64,000 nt of DNA from an uncultured Bacteroidales bacterium. Its GTDB lineage: Bacteria; Bacteroidota; Bacteroidia; Bacteroidales; UBA932. Shown here one piece after another: positions 56,108 to 64,000 of this stretch. The first letter of the stretch is position 1, and every line of letters starts with the position of its first letter. The notes below the pieces were generated by a model. It worked only from the letters and a program-made list of their open reading frames with translations. It had not been told where the DNA came from and did no database searches. Where the stretch lies: positions 179,854 to 243,853 of the forward strand of contig CALUPD010000001.1 in the NCBI GenBank assembly GCA_944322605.1, in the 5' to 3' direction. A program made the position numbers and the translations under genes.

Positions 56108-57370
56108 ATGGATAATAAAAACAGAATCAATACGATAGACGAAGCTGTCTCTGATTTGAGGCAAGGCAGGATGATTATCGTGATCGACGATCCCGACCGC
56201 GAAAACGAAGGCGACCTTATATGCGCGGCAAGGTATGCGACGACAGAAAACGTGAATTTCATGGCTACATACGGCAAAGGCTTGATTTGCATGCCTATGA
56301 GCAGCGAAATGACTCATAAGCTCGACTTGCATCAAATGGTGGCCGAGAACACGGACAACCATTCTACCGCCTTTACAGTGTCGATAGACCATATTTCCAC
56401 TTCTACAGGCATATCCGCCGTGGAGCGTTCGATCACTGCGATGAAATGCGTTGATCCGTATGCGAAGCCGTCCGATTTCAGGAGGCCTGGCCACATGTTC
56501 CCTTTGGAGGCCCGCAAAGGCGGCGTCCTTGTGCGTTCAGGGCATACTGAAGCGACCGTGGACCTCATGAGGCTTGCCGGGCTTGAGGAATGCGGCTTGT
56601 GTTGCGAGATAATGAGGGAGGACGGTACGATGATGCGTACTACCGAACTTCTTGAATTCGCTGAAAAATTCGGGCTTAAAGTAGTGACCATAGCCGACCT
56701 GATACGTTACAGGCGCAGGAGCGAGACTCTTGTCGAAAGGGTCACGGAAGCGGACATGCCCACCAAATACGGGAATTTCAGGATTTACGGTTATGTGAGC
56801 AAGATAACCGGCGAGCATCATGTGGCCCTTGTCAAAGGCGATGTTTCCGGTGACGAGCCTGTCCTTTGCAGGGTTCATTCCGAATGCCTGACAGGTGATG
56901 TTTTCGGTTCTTTGCGTTGCGATTGCGGCGACCAGCTTGTCGAAGCGATGAAGCGCATAGAGAAGGCCGGCAGAGGCGTTTTGCTGTACATGAGGCAGGA
57001 AGGGCGCGGCATAGGCCTTATCAACAAGCTCAGAGCTTACAGGTTGCAGGACGGAGGAATGGATACCGTAGAGGCGAATCTCGCTCTCGGATTCAAGTCC
57101 GATTTGAGGGAATACGGCACGGGCGCTTCCATATTGGCCCATCTCGGTGTCAAGAAACTGATATTGATGACAAATAACCCGCTTAAAATATCAGGGCTTG
57201 ACGGTTACGGTATCGAGGTTGTGAGAAGAGAGCCGATCGAAGTCTCAAGCAACGAGAAGAATGAATTCTATCTTTATACGAAATATAAGAAAATGGGCCA
57301 TATACTGCATGTGAGGGAACCACGTCATGCGGATGATCCACAAAATGGAAATAACACAGATAAAAAATAA
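56108..57370 (+). CDS. ribBA: bifunctional DHBP synthase/GTP cyclohydrolase II
   Basis: The fusion of 420 residues supplies both starting compounds of riboflavin. The N-terminal half (to about 200) is DHBP synthase with [12 protein letters not shown] and the [14 protein letters not shown] motif; the C-terminal half is GTP cyclohydrolase II with the zinc cysteines in [20 protein letters not shown] and [10 protein letters not shown]. The frame opens at 56081, but the ATG at 56108 gives the native [13 protein letters not shown]. It lies 6 bp before ribH. Confidence 0.95.
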   Translation: MDNKNRINTIDEAVSDLRQGRMIIVIDDPDRENEGDLICAARYATTENVNFMATYGKGLICMPMSSEMTHKLDLHQMVAENTDNHSTAFTVSIDHISTSTGISAVERSITAMKCVDPYAKPSDFRRPGHMFPLEARKGGVLVRSGHTEATVDLMRLAGLEECGLCCEIMREDGTMMRTTELLEFAEKFGLKVVTIADLIRYRRRSETLVERVTEADMPTKYGNFRIYGYVSKITGEHHVALVKGDVSGDEPVLCRVHSECLTGDVFGSLRCDCGDQLVEAMKRIEKAGRGVLLYMRQEGRGIGLINKLRAYRLQDGGMDTVEANLALGFKSDLREYGTGASILAHLGVKKLILMTNNPLKISGLDGYGIEVVRREPIEVSSNEKNEFYLYTKYKKMGHILHVREPRHADDPQNGNNTDKK

Positions 57371-57376
57371 ATAATC

Positions 57377-57841
57377 ATGAAAACAATAGAAGGCGGTTTG
57401 TTGGCTTCCGGCCAGAAAATCGGCATTGTAGCCGCAAGATTCAATGAATTCATAACATCCAAGCTCCTCGGGGGAGCGGAGGATTCTTTCGTCCGTCATG
57501 GAGGCAATATCGAGGACCTTTCAGTGGCATGGGTCCCCGGGGCTTTTGAAATACCGTTCATAGCAAAGAAAATGGCTTCTTCAGGCAAGTACGATGCCGT
57601 AGTCTGTCTCGGTGCCGTAATAAGGGGAGCTACGCCTCATTTCGACATGGTCGCCAATGAGGCTACAAAGGGCATAGCCCATGTGGGCCTCGAATGCGGC
57701 GTTCCTGTGATTTTCGGGGTGCTGACCACCGATTCGATAGAACAGGCCGTGGAACGTGCCGGAACTAAGTCGGGAAACAAAGGCTTCGATGCCATGACCA
57801 CGGCTATCGAAATGGTCAATCTGGTAAAGAAGATAGGTTAA
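57377..57841 (+). CDS. ribH: lumazine synthase
   Basis: The 154-residue enzyme joins the pyrimidine and the four-carbon unit to 6,7-dimethyl-8-ribityllumazine and forms icosahedral or pentameric shells. Visible are RFNEFIT near the N-terminus, VPGAFEIP, the [12 protein letters not shown] loop and [12 protein letters not shown]. It ends the rib gene set. Confidence 0.95.
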   Translation: MKTIEGGLLASGQKIGIVAARFNEFITSKLLGGAEDSFVRHGGNIEDLSVAWVPGAFEIPFIAKKMASSGKYDAVVCLGAVIRGATPHFDMVANEATKGIAHVGLECGVPVIFGVLTTDSIEQAVERAGTKSGNKGFDAMTTAIEMVNLVKKIG

Positions 57842-57896
57842 GGTATTGTCCGGACAAGCTTGCGCATTGTCCGCGACATCTTGATGCCGGATTCTG

Positions 57897-59003
57897 ATGA
57901 AAAGGAAAATGACGGTTCTGCTTATGTCCGTATTGGTTTTGGCGGCTATCTTGCTGGTGGCTGCCAAAATCGTTTTGTCCATGCCTGTATTCGGGGGAAT
58001 CCCTTCCGGAAATCGTCTGGAAAGGATGGAGAATTCCCCGAATTACCGCGATGGCCGGTTCCATAATATCGATGCGGAAATCTCCGTAGACGTGACGAAA
58101 TCCGGCATGTTGAAAACGGTATGGAAATTCCTGTTCGGGGACAAGTCTTCGCTTCGCCCTGCCGAACCTTTGCATATGGTCAAGGCGGATCTTAAAAGCT
58201 TGCCTGCGGACAAGGATATTTATGTTTGGTTCGGGCATTCGTCTTATCTTCTATCCCTGCACGGGACGAGCGTTCTTGTGGATCCTGTTTTTTGCAGCGC
58301 CGCTCCTTTCCGCTTCGTGAACAGGCCGTTCGAAGGCACTGAGAAATATCTTCCCGAAGATATGCCTGATGCCATCGATTTCCTTGTGATAACGCATGAC
58401 CATTACGACCATCTCGATTATCAGACAGTTGTGCGCCTGAAAGACAGGGTAGGGCATGTGGTATGTCCTTTGGGGACGGGCGCGCATTTTGAGAGATGGG
58501 GCTTTGCTCCAGAGAAAGTGACTGAACTGGATTGGGACGAGTCATATGCGGCCGGAGACGGCTTTGAAATAGATTGCCTACCGGCGCGGCATTTTTCAGG
58601 AAGGTCCCTGCGCAGGAACAATACATTATGGGCTTCATACATGATGCTGACCCCTTATGGAAACATATTCATAGGCGGCGACGGCGGTTACGGCTCGCAT
58701 TTTTCCAAAATAGGCAAGTCTTATAGCGACATAAGCTTGGCTATTCTTGAGAACGGGCAATACAATGTGCAGTGGAAGAATATCCATACCATGCCTGAAT
58801 ATCTTGGAAAGGAGGCCGTCGAGCTCGGGGCGCGCAAGATTCTGACAGTCCATCATTCCAAGTACGCCCTTGCAAGGCATCCCTGGGACGAGCCTCTTGA
58901 AAATGAAAAACGCCTGAGGGACAGCTGCGATGCGGATATTCTTGTCGCGGAATTGGGAAAACCTCTTGTTCTGGAATTGCAAGGCGGAAGTTCGACAAAA
59001 TGA
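57897..59003 (+). CDS. membrane-anchored MBL-fold metallohydrolase (UlaG/NAPE-PLD-like)
   Basis: The 368-residue protein has an N-terminal transmembrane anchor (about 7-27) and a metallo-beta-lactamase fold with the zinc motif H167-D-H169-Y-D171-H172, an upstream FGHSSYLL strand and GGDGGYGSHF, matching the UlaG-like family that includes N-acylphosphatidylethanolamine phospholipase D. It could hydrolyse a phosphodiester or lactone; the substrate is unknown. It follows ribH by 55 bp, so it may ride on the riboflavin transcript, without obvious functional link. A hairpin follows. Confidence 0.82.
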   Translation: MKRKMTVLLMSVLVLAAILLVAAKIVLSMPVFGGIPSGNRLERMENSPNYRDGRFHNIDAEISVDVTKSGMLKTVWKFLFGDKSSLRPAEPLHMVKADLKSLPADKDIYVWFGHSSYLLSLHGTSVLVDPVFCSAAPFRFVNRPFEGTEKYLPEDMPDAIDFLVITHDHYDHLDYQTVVRLKDRVGHVVCPLGTGAHFERWGFAPEKVTELDWDESYAAGDGFEIDCLPARHFSGRSLRRNNTLWASYMMLTPYGNIFIGGDGGYGSHFSKIGKSYSDISLAILENGQYNVQWKNIHTMPEYLGKEAVELGARKILTVHHSKYALARHPWDEPLENEKRLRDSCDADILVAELGKPLVLELQGGSSTK

Positions 59004-59005
59004 AG

Positions 59006-59045
59006 ATGCCCCCAAAAAGTCCTATGTCCTGCTTTTTGGAGGCAT
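59006..59045 (+). terminator. hairpin after the MBL hydrolase gene, probable terminator
   Basis: ATGCCCCCAAAAAG and CTTTTTGGAGGCAT pair with one mismatch; a weak T-rich tail follows. It lies 2 bp after the stop codon. Confidence 0.5.
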
Positions 59046-59085
59046 TTCAAATAAATGTGCAGTCCCTTGCGTCCGATAGATCAGG

Positions 59086-59169
59086 ATAGAATCCACGTGT
59101 TGTCTTCGGTGAGTCGCGAGAGTCTCGGACTCTGCTCAGACTGCATCTTAATAGAATCTACATGTTGTC
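59086..59169. repeat. 19-bp imperfect direct repeat at the 3' end of the peroxidase gene
   Basis: 59086-59104 and 59151-59169 match in 17 of 19 positions. The second copy carries the last codons and stop of the peroxidase; the first lies 65 bp downstream of it. Between them is the hairpin GAGTC...GACTC at 59111-59132. Confidence 0.65.
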
Positions 59170-60549
59170 GTTGGCAAGTTCTTTTCCTTTATACTTGCCT
59201 GTAAGCGCGTTCATGAAGTCTTCGACTTTTGCTACGTCTTCGTCAGGCATTTCCCGGCCTACCTGGTATTTAGACATCATCCTGATTGCTTCGTCCAGCG
59301 ATTCTACGCTGCCGTCGTGGTAATAAGGGTATGTCAGTGCTATATTCCTTAGAGACGGGGTCTTGAAGCGGTAGCGGTCGCGCTCTATTTTCGTCTGGGC
59401 CCATCTTCCGTTATCGCCGTCCGTAAGTCCTGATTTCAATGTCAGTTCCCTGTCTTCGAAATAATTGGCCCTTTGTCCCATTAATTCGTAGCTGAGTCCG
59501 CCCATGTTGACTCCGGCATGGCATGTCGCGCAGTTGTACTCCTTGAAAAGGTCGTATCCTTCAATCTGGTTGGCTGTCATCGCGTTTTTGTCGCCTTTAA
59601 GGTAGCGGTCGAACGCGCAATCCGGGGTTACCAACGTTTTTTCGAATTCCGCTATCGCGTCGGTTATGGTATTTTGGTTCAATCCTTCCGGATAAGCCTT
59701 GGTGAATGCTTTCACGAATGCCTTGTCCCTGGACAGCCTTTCCACTATTTCATCAAAGGACGTGCATCCCATTTCCACAGGATTCAAAGGAGGTCCGCCT
59801 GCCTGTTCGGCAAGGGTAGCGGCGCGGCCGTCCCAAAACTGTACGAAGTTGAAACATGAATTGAATACCGTAGGCGCGTTTACTCCTCCCAATTGCCCGT
59901 CTATGCCTTCAGAGTAGCGTTTGTTGTCTACACCTGCCGTATTCAGCCCGTGGCATGTGGCGCAGGAAACCGTGCCGTCGGCTGACAATCTCGTGTCATG
60001 GTAAAGAATGTCTCCCAATGCGGCTTTTGCAGGGTCGTATTCCACGCTGTCAGGCACTGGCCTTATCGCCTCGTTCGCGAATTCAGGTGCTGCGAGCGGA
60101 TTAGGGTAGAATTCCGCGCGAAGTTCCCTGATCGCATCCATCGCGATTTTTTCTTTTTCATTGGTTATGGACGAACCCCAATGCATAAGGCTGTATTGTG
60201 CGAGAGGCATCGAGCCGTCTGCGATGCAGCGTTCTGTTTTTGCAAGATCTACTTCGTTTGGAGCGGCGTTTTCTTTCAACGCGCTGACAAGCGGAATGAC
60301 ATCGAATGCCGCGTAGCCGTTTTTCGCATGTTTTTCGATAAGGCCTTTAGCCCCCGGAATTTTTGCGTAGAATGGCATTTTCGGGTTTGCAGAGTGGCAT
60401 TCCGCGCACCCTCCGTCATTCAAAATGGCAAGCAGCTGCTCGTTGGCAGGAAGTTCCTCCGACGGAGCCTTGTTCACGGCCCGGTAGATGATAGCCAGTA
60501 TGACTATCGCCGAGACTATGAGCAGCAATGTTTTGGAAATCTTTCTCAT
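59158..60549 (-). CDS. tri-haem cytochrome c peroxidase (CCP/MauG family)
   Basis: The 463-residue protein starts with a membrane anchor (about 7-24) and has three CxxCH motifs: CAECH at residues 48-52, CATCH near 195 and CATCH near 340. The last two lie in the CCP/MauG domain with RLSADGTVSCATCH, FWDGRAATLAEQAGGP and FKTPSLRNI. The first lies in an N-terminal haem-binding domain, absent in classical di-haem enzymes. It probably reduces hydrogen peroxide with electrons from the quinone pool. It lies 117 bp after ccsA and shares direction with the haem-delivery genes, which would supply its haems. Confidence 0.9.
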   Translation of the reverse strand: MRKISKTLLLIVSAIVILAIIYRAVNKAPSEELPANEQLLAILNDGGCAECHSANPKMPFYAKIPGAKGLIEKHAKNGYAAFDVIPLVSALKENAAPNEVDLAKTERCIADGSMPLAQYSLMHWGSSITNEKEKIAMDAIRELRAEFYPNPLAAPEFANEAIRPVPDSVEYDPAKAALGDILYHDTRLSADGTVSCATCHGLNTAGVDNKRYSEGIDGQLGGVNAPTVFNSCFNFVQFWDGRAATLAEQAGGPPLNPVEMGCTSFDEIVERLSRDKAFVKAFTKAYPEGLNQNTITDAIAEFEKTLVTPDCAFDRYLKGDKNAMTANQIEGYDLFKEYNCATCHAGVNMGGLSYELMGQRANYFEDRELTLKSGLTDGDNGRWAQTKIERDRYRFKTPSLRNIALTYPYYHDGSVESLDEAIRMMSKYQVGREMPDEDVAKVEDFMNALTGKYKGKELANDNM

Positions 60550-60666
60550 GTCTTTATGTATTAGTGTAATATGTATTTGTCAGGTATGGTTCCGATGCCT
60601 TTCCCGCATGCGGAATGCCTTATTTTCGTTTCTATGCTTTCATGCATTTCGGAAAGCCGCTGCCGC

Positions 60667-61440
60667 CTATTGCCCGTACACGTGCATGCTTTCCTGCGCC
60701 GCAGGCAGCAGGTTTACTCCCCACCAGCACATTTGCAGGCATATGAATCCTAATATCAGCAGGATGCTTGCGACGGCATGCCTGTTTCTCTCATATATCC
60801 TTGCATGCATGTAAAGCAGGTATATGCCCCATGTTATTGCGGCCCATGTCTCTTTCGGGTCCCAGCTCCAGTAAATTCCCCATGCCTGTTTTGCCCACAA
60901 GGCTCCGCTCAGCATGCCGAAAGTGAGGAATGCAGTTCCTGCGTAAACCAAGCTGTCGGCTGTTTCGAGGTATTTGCCGGTATTTTGGATGCATCCTGCT
61001 ATCGCTATGATGAAGGCGCATCCCATGAGGGAATACGAGAACATGTAAACGGTCACGTGCGGTATGAACCAGCCGCTTTGCAGTGCAGGCATAAGTGTCT
61101 GGTCGTGTATTTGCGGCATGAATATGTTTATTGCCGAAAATACGGTTCCCATTATCGCGGAGAAAAACAGTATCCATTTGTATTCCCATCTCGCATATGT
61201 AGCGAGGGCCGCTACGACCATGAAGACTGCATACCAAAGGCGGGTCTCCCCGAGTGTCCTCATTGGCGGCCTCTGCAAGGAAATCCACAGCCCTGCGATG
61301 AATATGGCAAATACGGCTATCCCGCAGGCTGTAAAGGCTATTGCTGACGGCTTTTTCCCTTTCCATGCGCATATGGCTCCGGTAATCCAAAGAATGACCG
61401 AAACAGCGGCGAATATTATGAAATTGTCCCAACCTATCAT
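60667..61440 (-). CDS. cytochrome c assembly protein CcsA-like
   Basis: The protein of 257 residues has about eight transmembrane helices and the tryptophan-rich haem-handling motif AWGIYWSWDPKETWA (about residues 185-199), which defines the CcsA/CcmC/CcmF superfamily. The conserved HVTVYMFSYSLMG contains a haem-ligand histidine. It pairs with ResB to export haem and attach it to CxxCH. The frame is open to 61542, inside the resB-like gene; the ATG at 61440 overlaps that gene's stop by 4 bp, a classical coupled start. Confidence 0.9.
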   Translation of the reverse strand: MIGWDNFIIFAAVSVILWITGAICAWKGKKPSAIAFTACGIAVFAIFIAGLWISLQRPPMRTLGETRLWYAVFMVVAALATYARWEYKWILFFSAIMGTVFSAINIFMPQIHDQTLMPALQSGWFIPHVTVYMFSYSLMGCAFIIAIAGCIQNTGKYLETADSLVYAGTAFLTFGMLSGALWAKQAWGIYWSWDPKETWAAITWGIYLLYMHARIYERNRHAVASILLILGFICLQMCWWGVNLLPAAQESMHVYGQ

Positions 61441-62276
61441 CTCCAGCCTCCTTTTTTCCGTGTTGCAGCCGCTCCTTGCAGGAAGAGAAGCATGCTGCCT
61501 GCAAGGAGCATCAATATCCCTGCGAACTGCATATATTTCCACGGCTGCCTTGTTATCTGCACCACGCAGTAATCGGAGCCGCCGGCGTTGTCTGTTGCCG
61601 AAAGGTATAAATCATCCATCCACGACAGGCGGTAGGGATGGTTGACTTTCAATACGGCTTCCTTTTCCGAATTTACCGTCAGCCGTGCTTCGTAATTTTT
61701 CGGAACGCCGTTGTCATAGAAATCCGTGCTCAGACTTTCCAGGCGTAGTTCATACCCCGGATAGGATATGTTACCATGCTTGTCGATTGCTTCCCGTGAT
61801 GCCGCTTCCTTGCTTACCGGCATTCTCCAGTCGTATGTGTCCGGGCTTCCGAAAAAGCCGCCTGCTATTGCGAGGAATATTCCCGCGTGGTTGAGCATGA
61901 ATCTTGCCTTGAAGCGGCGGATCCGGCCTGCCCCTTTTAAAATGACAATGAACAAATGGCTCAGAAGAGCCAGGACTGTCGCGCAGAACCACCATGTCCC
62001 TGTGATGCTTTCAGGGCTTAACCCTTGGAAAACGCACGAGGCAGTGAATATTCCGAGCAATATGAAAGTGGTCTGGCGGGATGAGAGCAGCGTTATGAGA
62101 AATGATCGCGGTTTTTCATTGAAGAAAATGGATAATGCCGTTATCCATAGCAATAATATTGCGGCGTTTACCGGAAAGGCGAAAATCCTTGCAGGAAAAT
62201 CTCCCAATGCCAGCTGGCATGCAGCTGCGGCCGCAAAATAGATAATCCATGCTGCATATGTTTTTCTCATTGCCAT
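61437..62276 (-). CDS. ResB-like cytochrome c biogenesis protein
   Basis: This 279-residue membrane protein has about four to five hydrophobic helices and a soluble region between (about 150-240) ending in YCVVQITRQPWKYMQFAGI, a typical ResB signature before the last helix. It is shorter than Bacillus ResB, as in Bacteroidota. It overlaps ccsA by 4 bp, indicating one translation unit. Together they form the system II haem-attachment complex for the peroxidase downstream. A near-perfect promoter lies 67 bp upstream. Confidence 0.83.
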   Translation of the reverse strand: MAMRKTYAAWIIYFAAAAACQLALGDFPARIFAFPVNAAILLLWITALSIFFNEKPRSFLITLLSSRQTTFILLGIFTASCVFQGLSPESITGTWWFCATVLALLSHLFIVILKGAGRIRRFKARFMLNHAGIFLAIAGGFFGSPDTYDWRMPVSKEAASREAIDKHGNISYPGYELRLESLSTDFYDNGVPKNYEARLTVNSEKEAVLKVNHPYRLSWMDDLYLSATDNAGGSDYCVVQITRQPWKYMQFAGILMLLAGSMLLFLQGAAATRKKGGWR

Positions 62277-62342
62277 GGGACGATTTTTATCGTTGACATA
62301 ATGCTGCGCGGGCCTTGTGTCAGCCCGGCCCTTTTTCTACTA

Positions 62343-62373
62343 CAAAGATAGGATTTTGCCGTAACGTATCAAA
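62343..62373 (-). promoter_or_regulatory. promoter of the resB-ccsA operon
   Basis: On the minus strand TTTG (62370-62373), 19 bp, TATCTTTG (62343-62350) matches the consensus exactly. A GGGCC...GGCCC hairpin lies in the leader. Confidence 0.75.
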
Positions 62374-62516
62374 ATGAAAAGCATGGGTTTTCGGCTGTTT
62401 TTAGGCGGGCTTTCGCGGTTTTTCGCTGCTGCGCAAGCACGGCCTATTGGCCATTTGCGGCCTGTTCCTGTTTTTTGGCAATAATGCGGCATGCGCTTTT
62501 AAAATGCTAATGTCGA

Positions 62517-63875
62517 TCAGTCCTCTGCGGTTTTGTCAATAGGGCGGCCGAGGATGCCGATGCATCTTTCGAGCATTTGAGGATTGTTTATTATCACTAT
62601 GCAGAGCTTTTTCCTTGTCCGGGTGATTATCTGGTAAAGCATTTGCTTTTGGGAATAGTAGATGTTGCTTGCCGTCAATGCTCCTGACGGCCCGTATCCG
62701 AAATGTCCGTCCAAAACGATTGCGACCTTGTCGAATTCCTGTCCGATTACAGAGTGCGCGCATTCCTTCCCTGCTATGGAGTACTTTTCGTAATAAAATG
62801 CCGTGCGTGTTCCGGGTGTATAGTTCGGGACGGTCCATCCGTTATTGCGCAAATCGTGCAATATGTTTTTTGCAGACGGGTAGTCCTTGCAATACAGGAG
62901 TTCTATGTTCGGATAAGACAGTCCCTGGAAATTTTTGTCCTGCCGGAAAAGCTGCGTTATGAATCTCGCGATTTCCTTGTTCGTCCTGATTTTGCCGGTC
63001 AGCCTGTACGGTGCGCACGATAAGTCGTTTTCGATTTTTTCCTTTATGTTGCAGCGGTTTTCATATTCGCTCAGGTATTGTTTTTCATCATATGAGAATA
63101 TGCATTTTTTATTGCAGGAGAGGATTTTTCCGGTCAATTCCGCGAACTGGCTTTGATTCATGCGCTGCGCTTCGTCCGCTATGACTATGTCGTATCCGTC
63201 TGTTTCAGGGGCGTATCTCGCCATATGGATATTCCAGCCGTATTCTCCTTTGAGGCATTCCTGTCCTCCGTTTAATTGGGCGCAGTGCAGGACCAGCACT
63301 TTCTTTCCGCTTCTCATGTTTTCCTTTGCGATATGGTAGGCCAATAAAGTCTTGCCTGTGCCTGCGCCGCCGGTGAGCGCGATGAAGTTCCTGTTTTTAT
63401 CGGACAGGTCCTTTTGGATGCTTTTGCATATCTGTTCCTGCTGCATTGTCAGGAAGTATTCCCCTGCCATGAACCTTTCAGGTGAATTGAACGGGGAGAC
63501 AAGGTAGTCGGACGGATCGAACAGGTCGTCGATATTGCTTATTCCGCATAGCTTTTGGGATGACAGATTCCGGCGCAGCTCGGCAAAGGAGGCTTCCGCT
63601 ATTTCATTTCCTCCGGCTCCGTCTTCAAGCCTGTATAATTTGTTGCTGTTTGAAATGAAAGTATAGATATGAAGCCGTTTCCCTAAGAAACTCAGGTAGT
63701 ATTTGTTCTTTTCCTGTTGCTTCAGAATGTTTTCGATAGGGCATTCGGTCTTTATCTCGATGTTTATTATGCTGTCTTCCCCGAACCGGAGCAAATCGAA
63801 CTCTTTCCCTATCTGAGGTATCGTATAGTCTATGTAATAACCGTTGAGGTTGGAAATGCCGTCTGCCGTTTCCAT
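62517..63875 (-). CDS. nuclease-like/DUF2075 helicase-type ATPase
   Basis: The 452-residue protein has an N-terminal region (about 1-110) with EFDLLRFGED and INIEIK at the end of a strand, an arrangement like the PD-(D/E)xK nuclease core. From about 140 it is a P-loop helicase of the DUF2075 type: Walker A GGAGTGKTLL, Walker B IVIADEAQR, RLTGKIRTNKEIARFI and a C-terminal ITRTRKKLCIVI motif. Such fusions occur in phage-defence and DNA-repair contexts, but the substrate is unknown. The first upstream ATG is at 63875, and two copies of a 19-bp repeat lie upstream of it. Confidence 0.8.
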   Translation of the reverse strand: METADGISNLNGYYIDYTIPQIGKEFDLLRFGEDSIINIEIKTECPIENILKQQEKNKYYLSFLGKRLHIYTFISNSNKLYRLEDGAGGNEIAEASFAELRRNLSSQKLCGISNIDDLFDPSDYLVSPFNSPERFMAGEYFLTMQQEQICKSIQKDLSDKNRNFIALTGGAGTGKTLLAYHIAKENMRSGKKVLVLHCAQLNGGQECLKGEYGWNIHMARYAPETDGYDIVIADEAQRMNQSQFAELTGKILSCNKKCIFSYDEKQYLSEYENRCNIKEKIENDLSCAPYRLTGKIRTNKEIARFITQLFRQDKNFQGLSYPNIELLYCKDYPSAKNILHDLRNNGWTVPNYTPGTRTAFYYEKYSIAGKECAHSVIGQEFDKVAIVLDGHFGYGPSGALTASNIYYSQKQMLYQIITRTRKKLCIVIINNPQMLERCIGILGRPIDKTAED

Positions 63876-63883
63876 TATGGGGG

Positions 63884-63993
63884 TAAAAACGAAATGTGTA
63901 TATAAAGATTAGATGGTTATTCAGGGATTATATTGATTCATAGTTAATTGAACGACAATAGAGGGAAAGTGAGATAAAAACGAAATGTGTTTA
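63884..63993. repeat. two copies of a 19-bp direct repeat before the DUF2075 gene
   Basis: 63884-63902 and 63975-63993 agree in 18 of 19 bases, including 16 identical bases TAAAAACGAAATGTGT. The first is 8 bp before the ATG; they are 91 bp apart. More copies may lie past the window edge. Confidence 0.7.
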
Positions 63994-64000
63994 TTTTTAA

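Overview
The window comes from a Bacteroidota genome, most likely order Bacteroidales. Promoters follow the Bacteroidota pattern (a TTTG-like -33 element, about 19 bp, then TAnnTTTG), genes lack clear Shine-Dalgarno sequences, and lipoprotein, PCMD, GGGtGRT and HigA-type families are typical of the group. The sequence is mainly chromosomal housekeeping DNA; no complete insertion sequence, prophage or CRISPR array was seen. The only accessory-looking patches are about 33.8-35.0 kb, the repeat pair at 36.8-37.0 kb and the last 1.5 kb.

Layout. 0-2.1 kb (+): the 3' end of a secreted M6-type metalloprotease and a small lipoprotein. 2.1-11.1 kb (-): a co-directional run of a giant TPR protein, an outer-membrane barrel, gyrB, serine palmitoyltransferase and an SDR that probably reduces 3-ketosphinganine (a sphingolipid pair). 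11.2-12.6 kb (+): ftsE-like ABC ATPase and nth. 12.6-20.8 kb (+): a phosphate-starvation block: an outer-membrane porin, pstSCAB, phoU, a PhoB-like regulator and a PhoR-like kinase, with 11-bp-phased direct repeats resembling Pho boxes before both the porin and pstS. 20.9-25.8 kb (-): metX, thrA and metY for methionine/threonine synthesis, behind a roughly 540-bp leader. 26.4-29.1 kb (-): FAD-dependent dehydrogenase and tsaD. 29.3-33.8 kb (+): tamB-like gene whose 5' end looks frameshifted. 34.0-34.5 kb (-): a fused remnant of a HigB toxin and HigA antitoxin. 35.0-36.7 kb (-): the uncharacterised pair of an IscU-like scaffold and a GGGtGRT protein. 36.8-37.0 kb: two copies of an 83-bp repeat. 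37.1-45.0 kb (+): S9 peptidase, M3 peptidase, ABC-F ATPase, alpha/beta hydrolase. 45.4-50.0 kb: two lipoproteins and an AraC regulator. 50.1-53.1 kb (+): menA and a PgpH-like HD phosphodiesterase. 53.2-53.7 kb: ssrA (tmRNA). 53.9-59.0 kb (+): FMN riboswitch and ribD, ribE, ribBA, ribH, then an MBL-fold hydrolase. 59.2-62.3 kb (-): tri-haem cytochrome c peroxidase with CcsA and ResB-like haem-delivery proteins. 62.5-63.9 kb (-): a nuclease-like/DUF2075 ATPase.

How the parts work together: the phosphate block is a self-contained sensing and uptake regulon; the riboflavin block is a complete GTP-to-riboflavin pathway apart from the ribityl phosphatase, under flavin feedback; metX-thrA-metY forms an aspartate-to-homocysteine route; ResB/CcsA would mature the neighbouring peroxidase. 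No clearly new multi-gene system is proven. The best leads are the Pho-box-controlled porin, the IscU-like/GGGtGRT pair, the HigB-HigA fusion and the 83-bp repeats.
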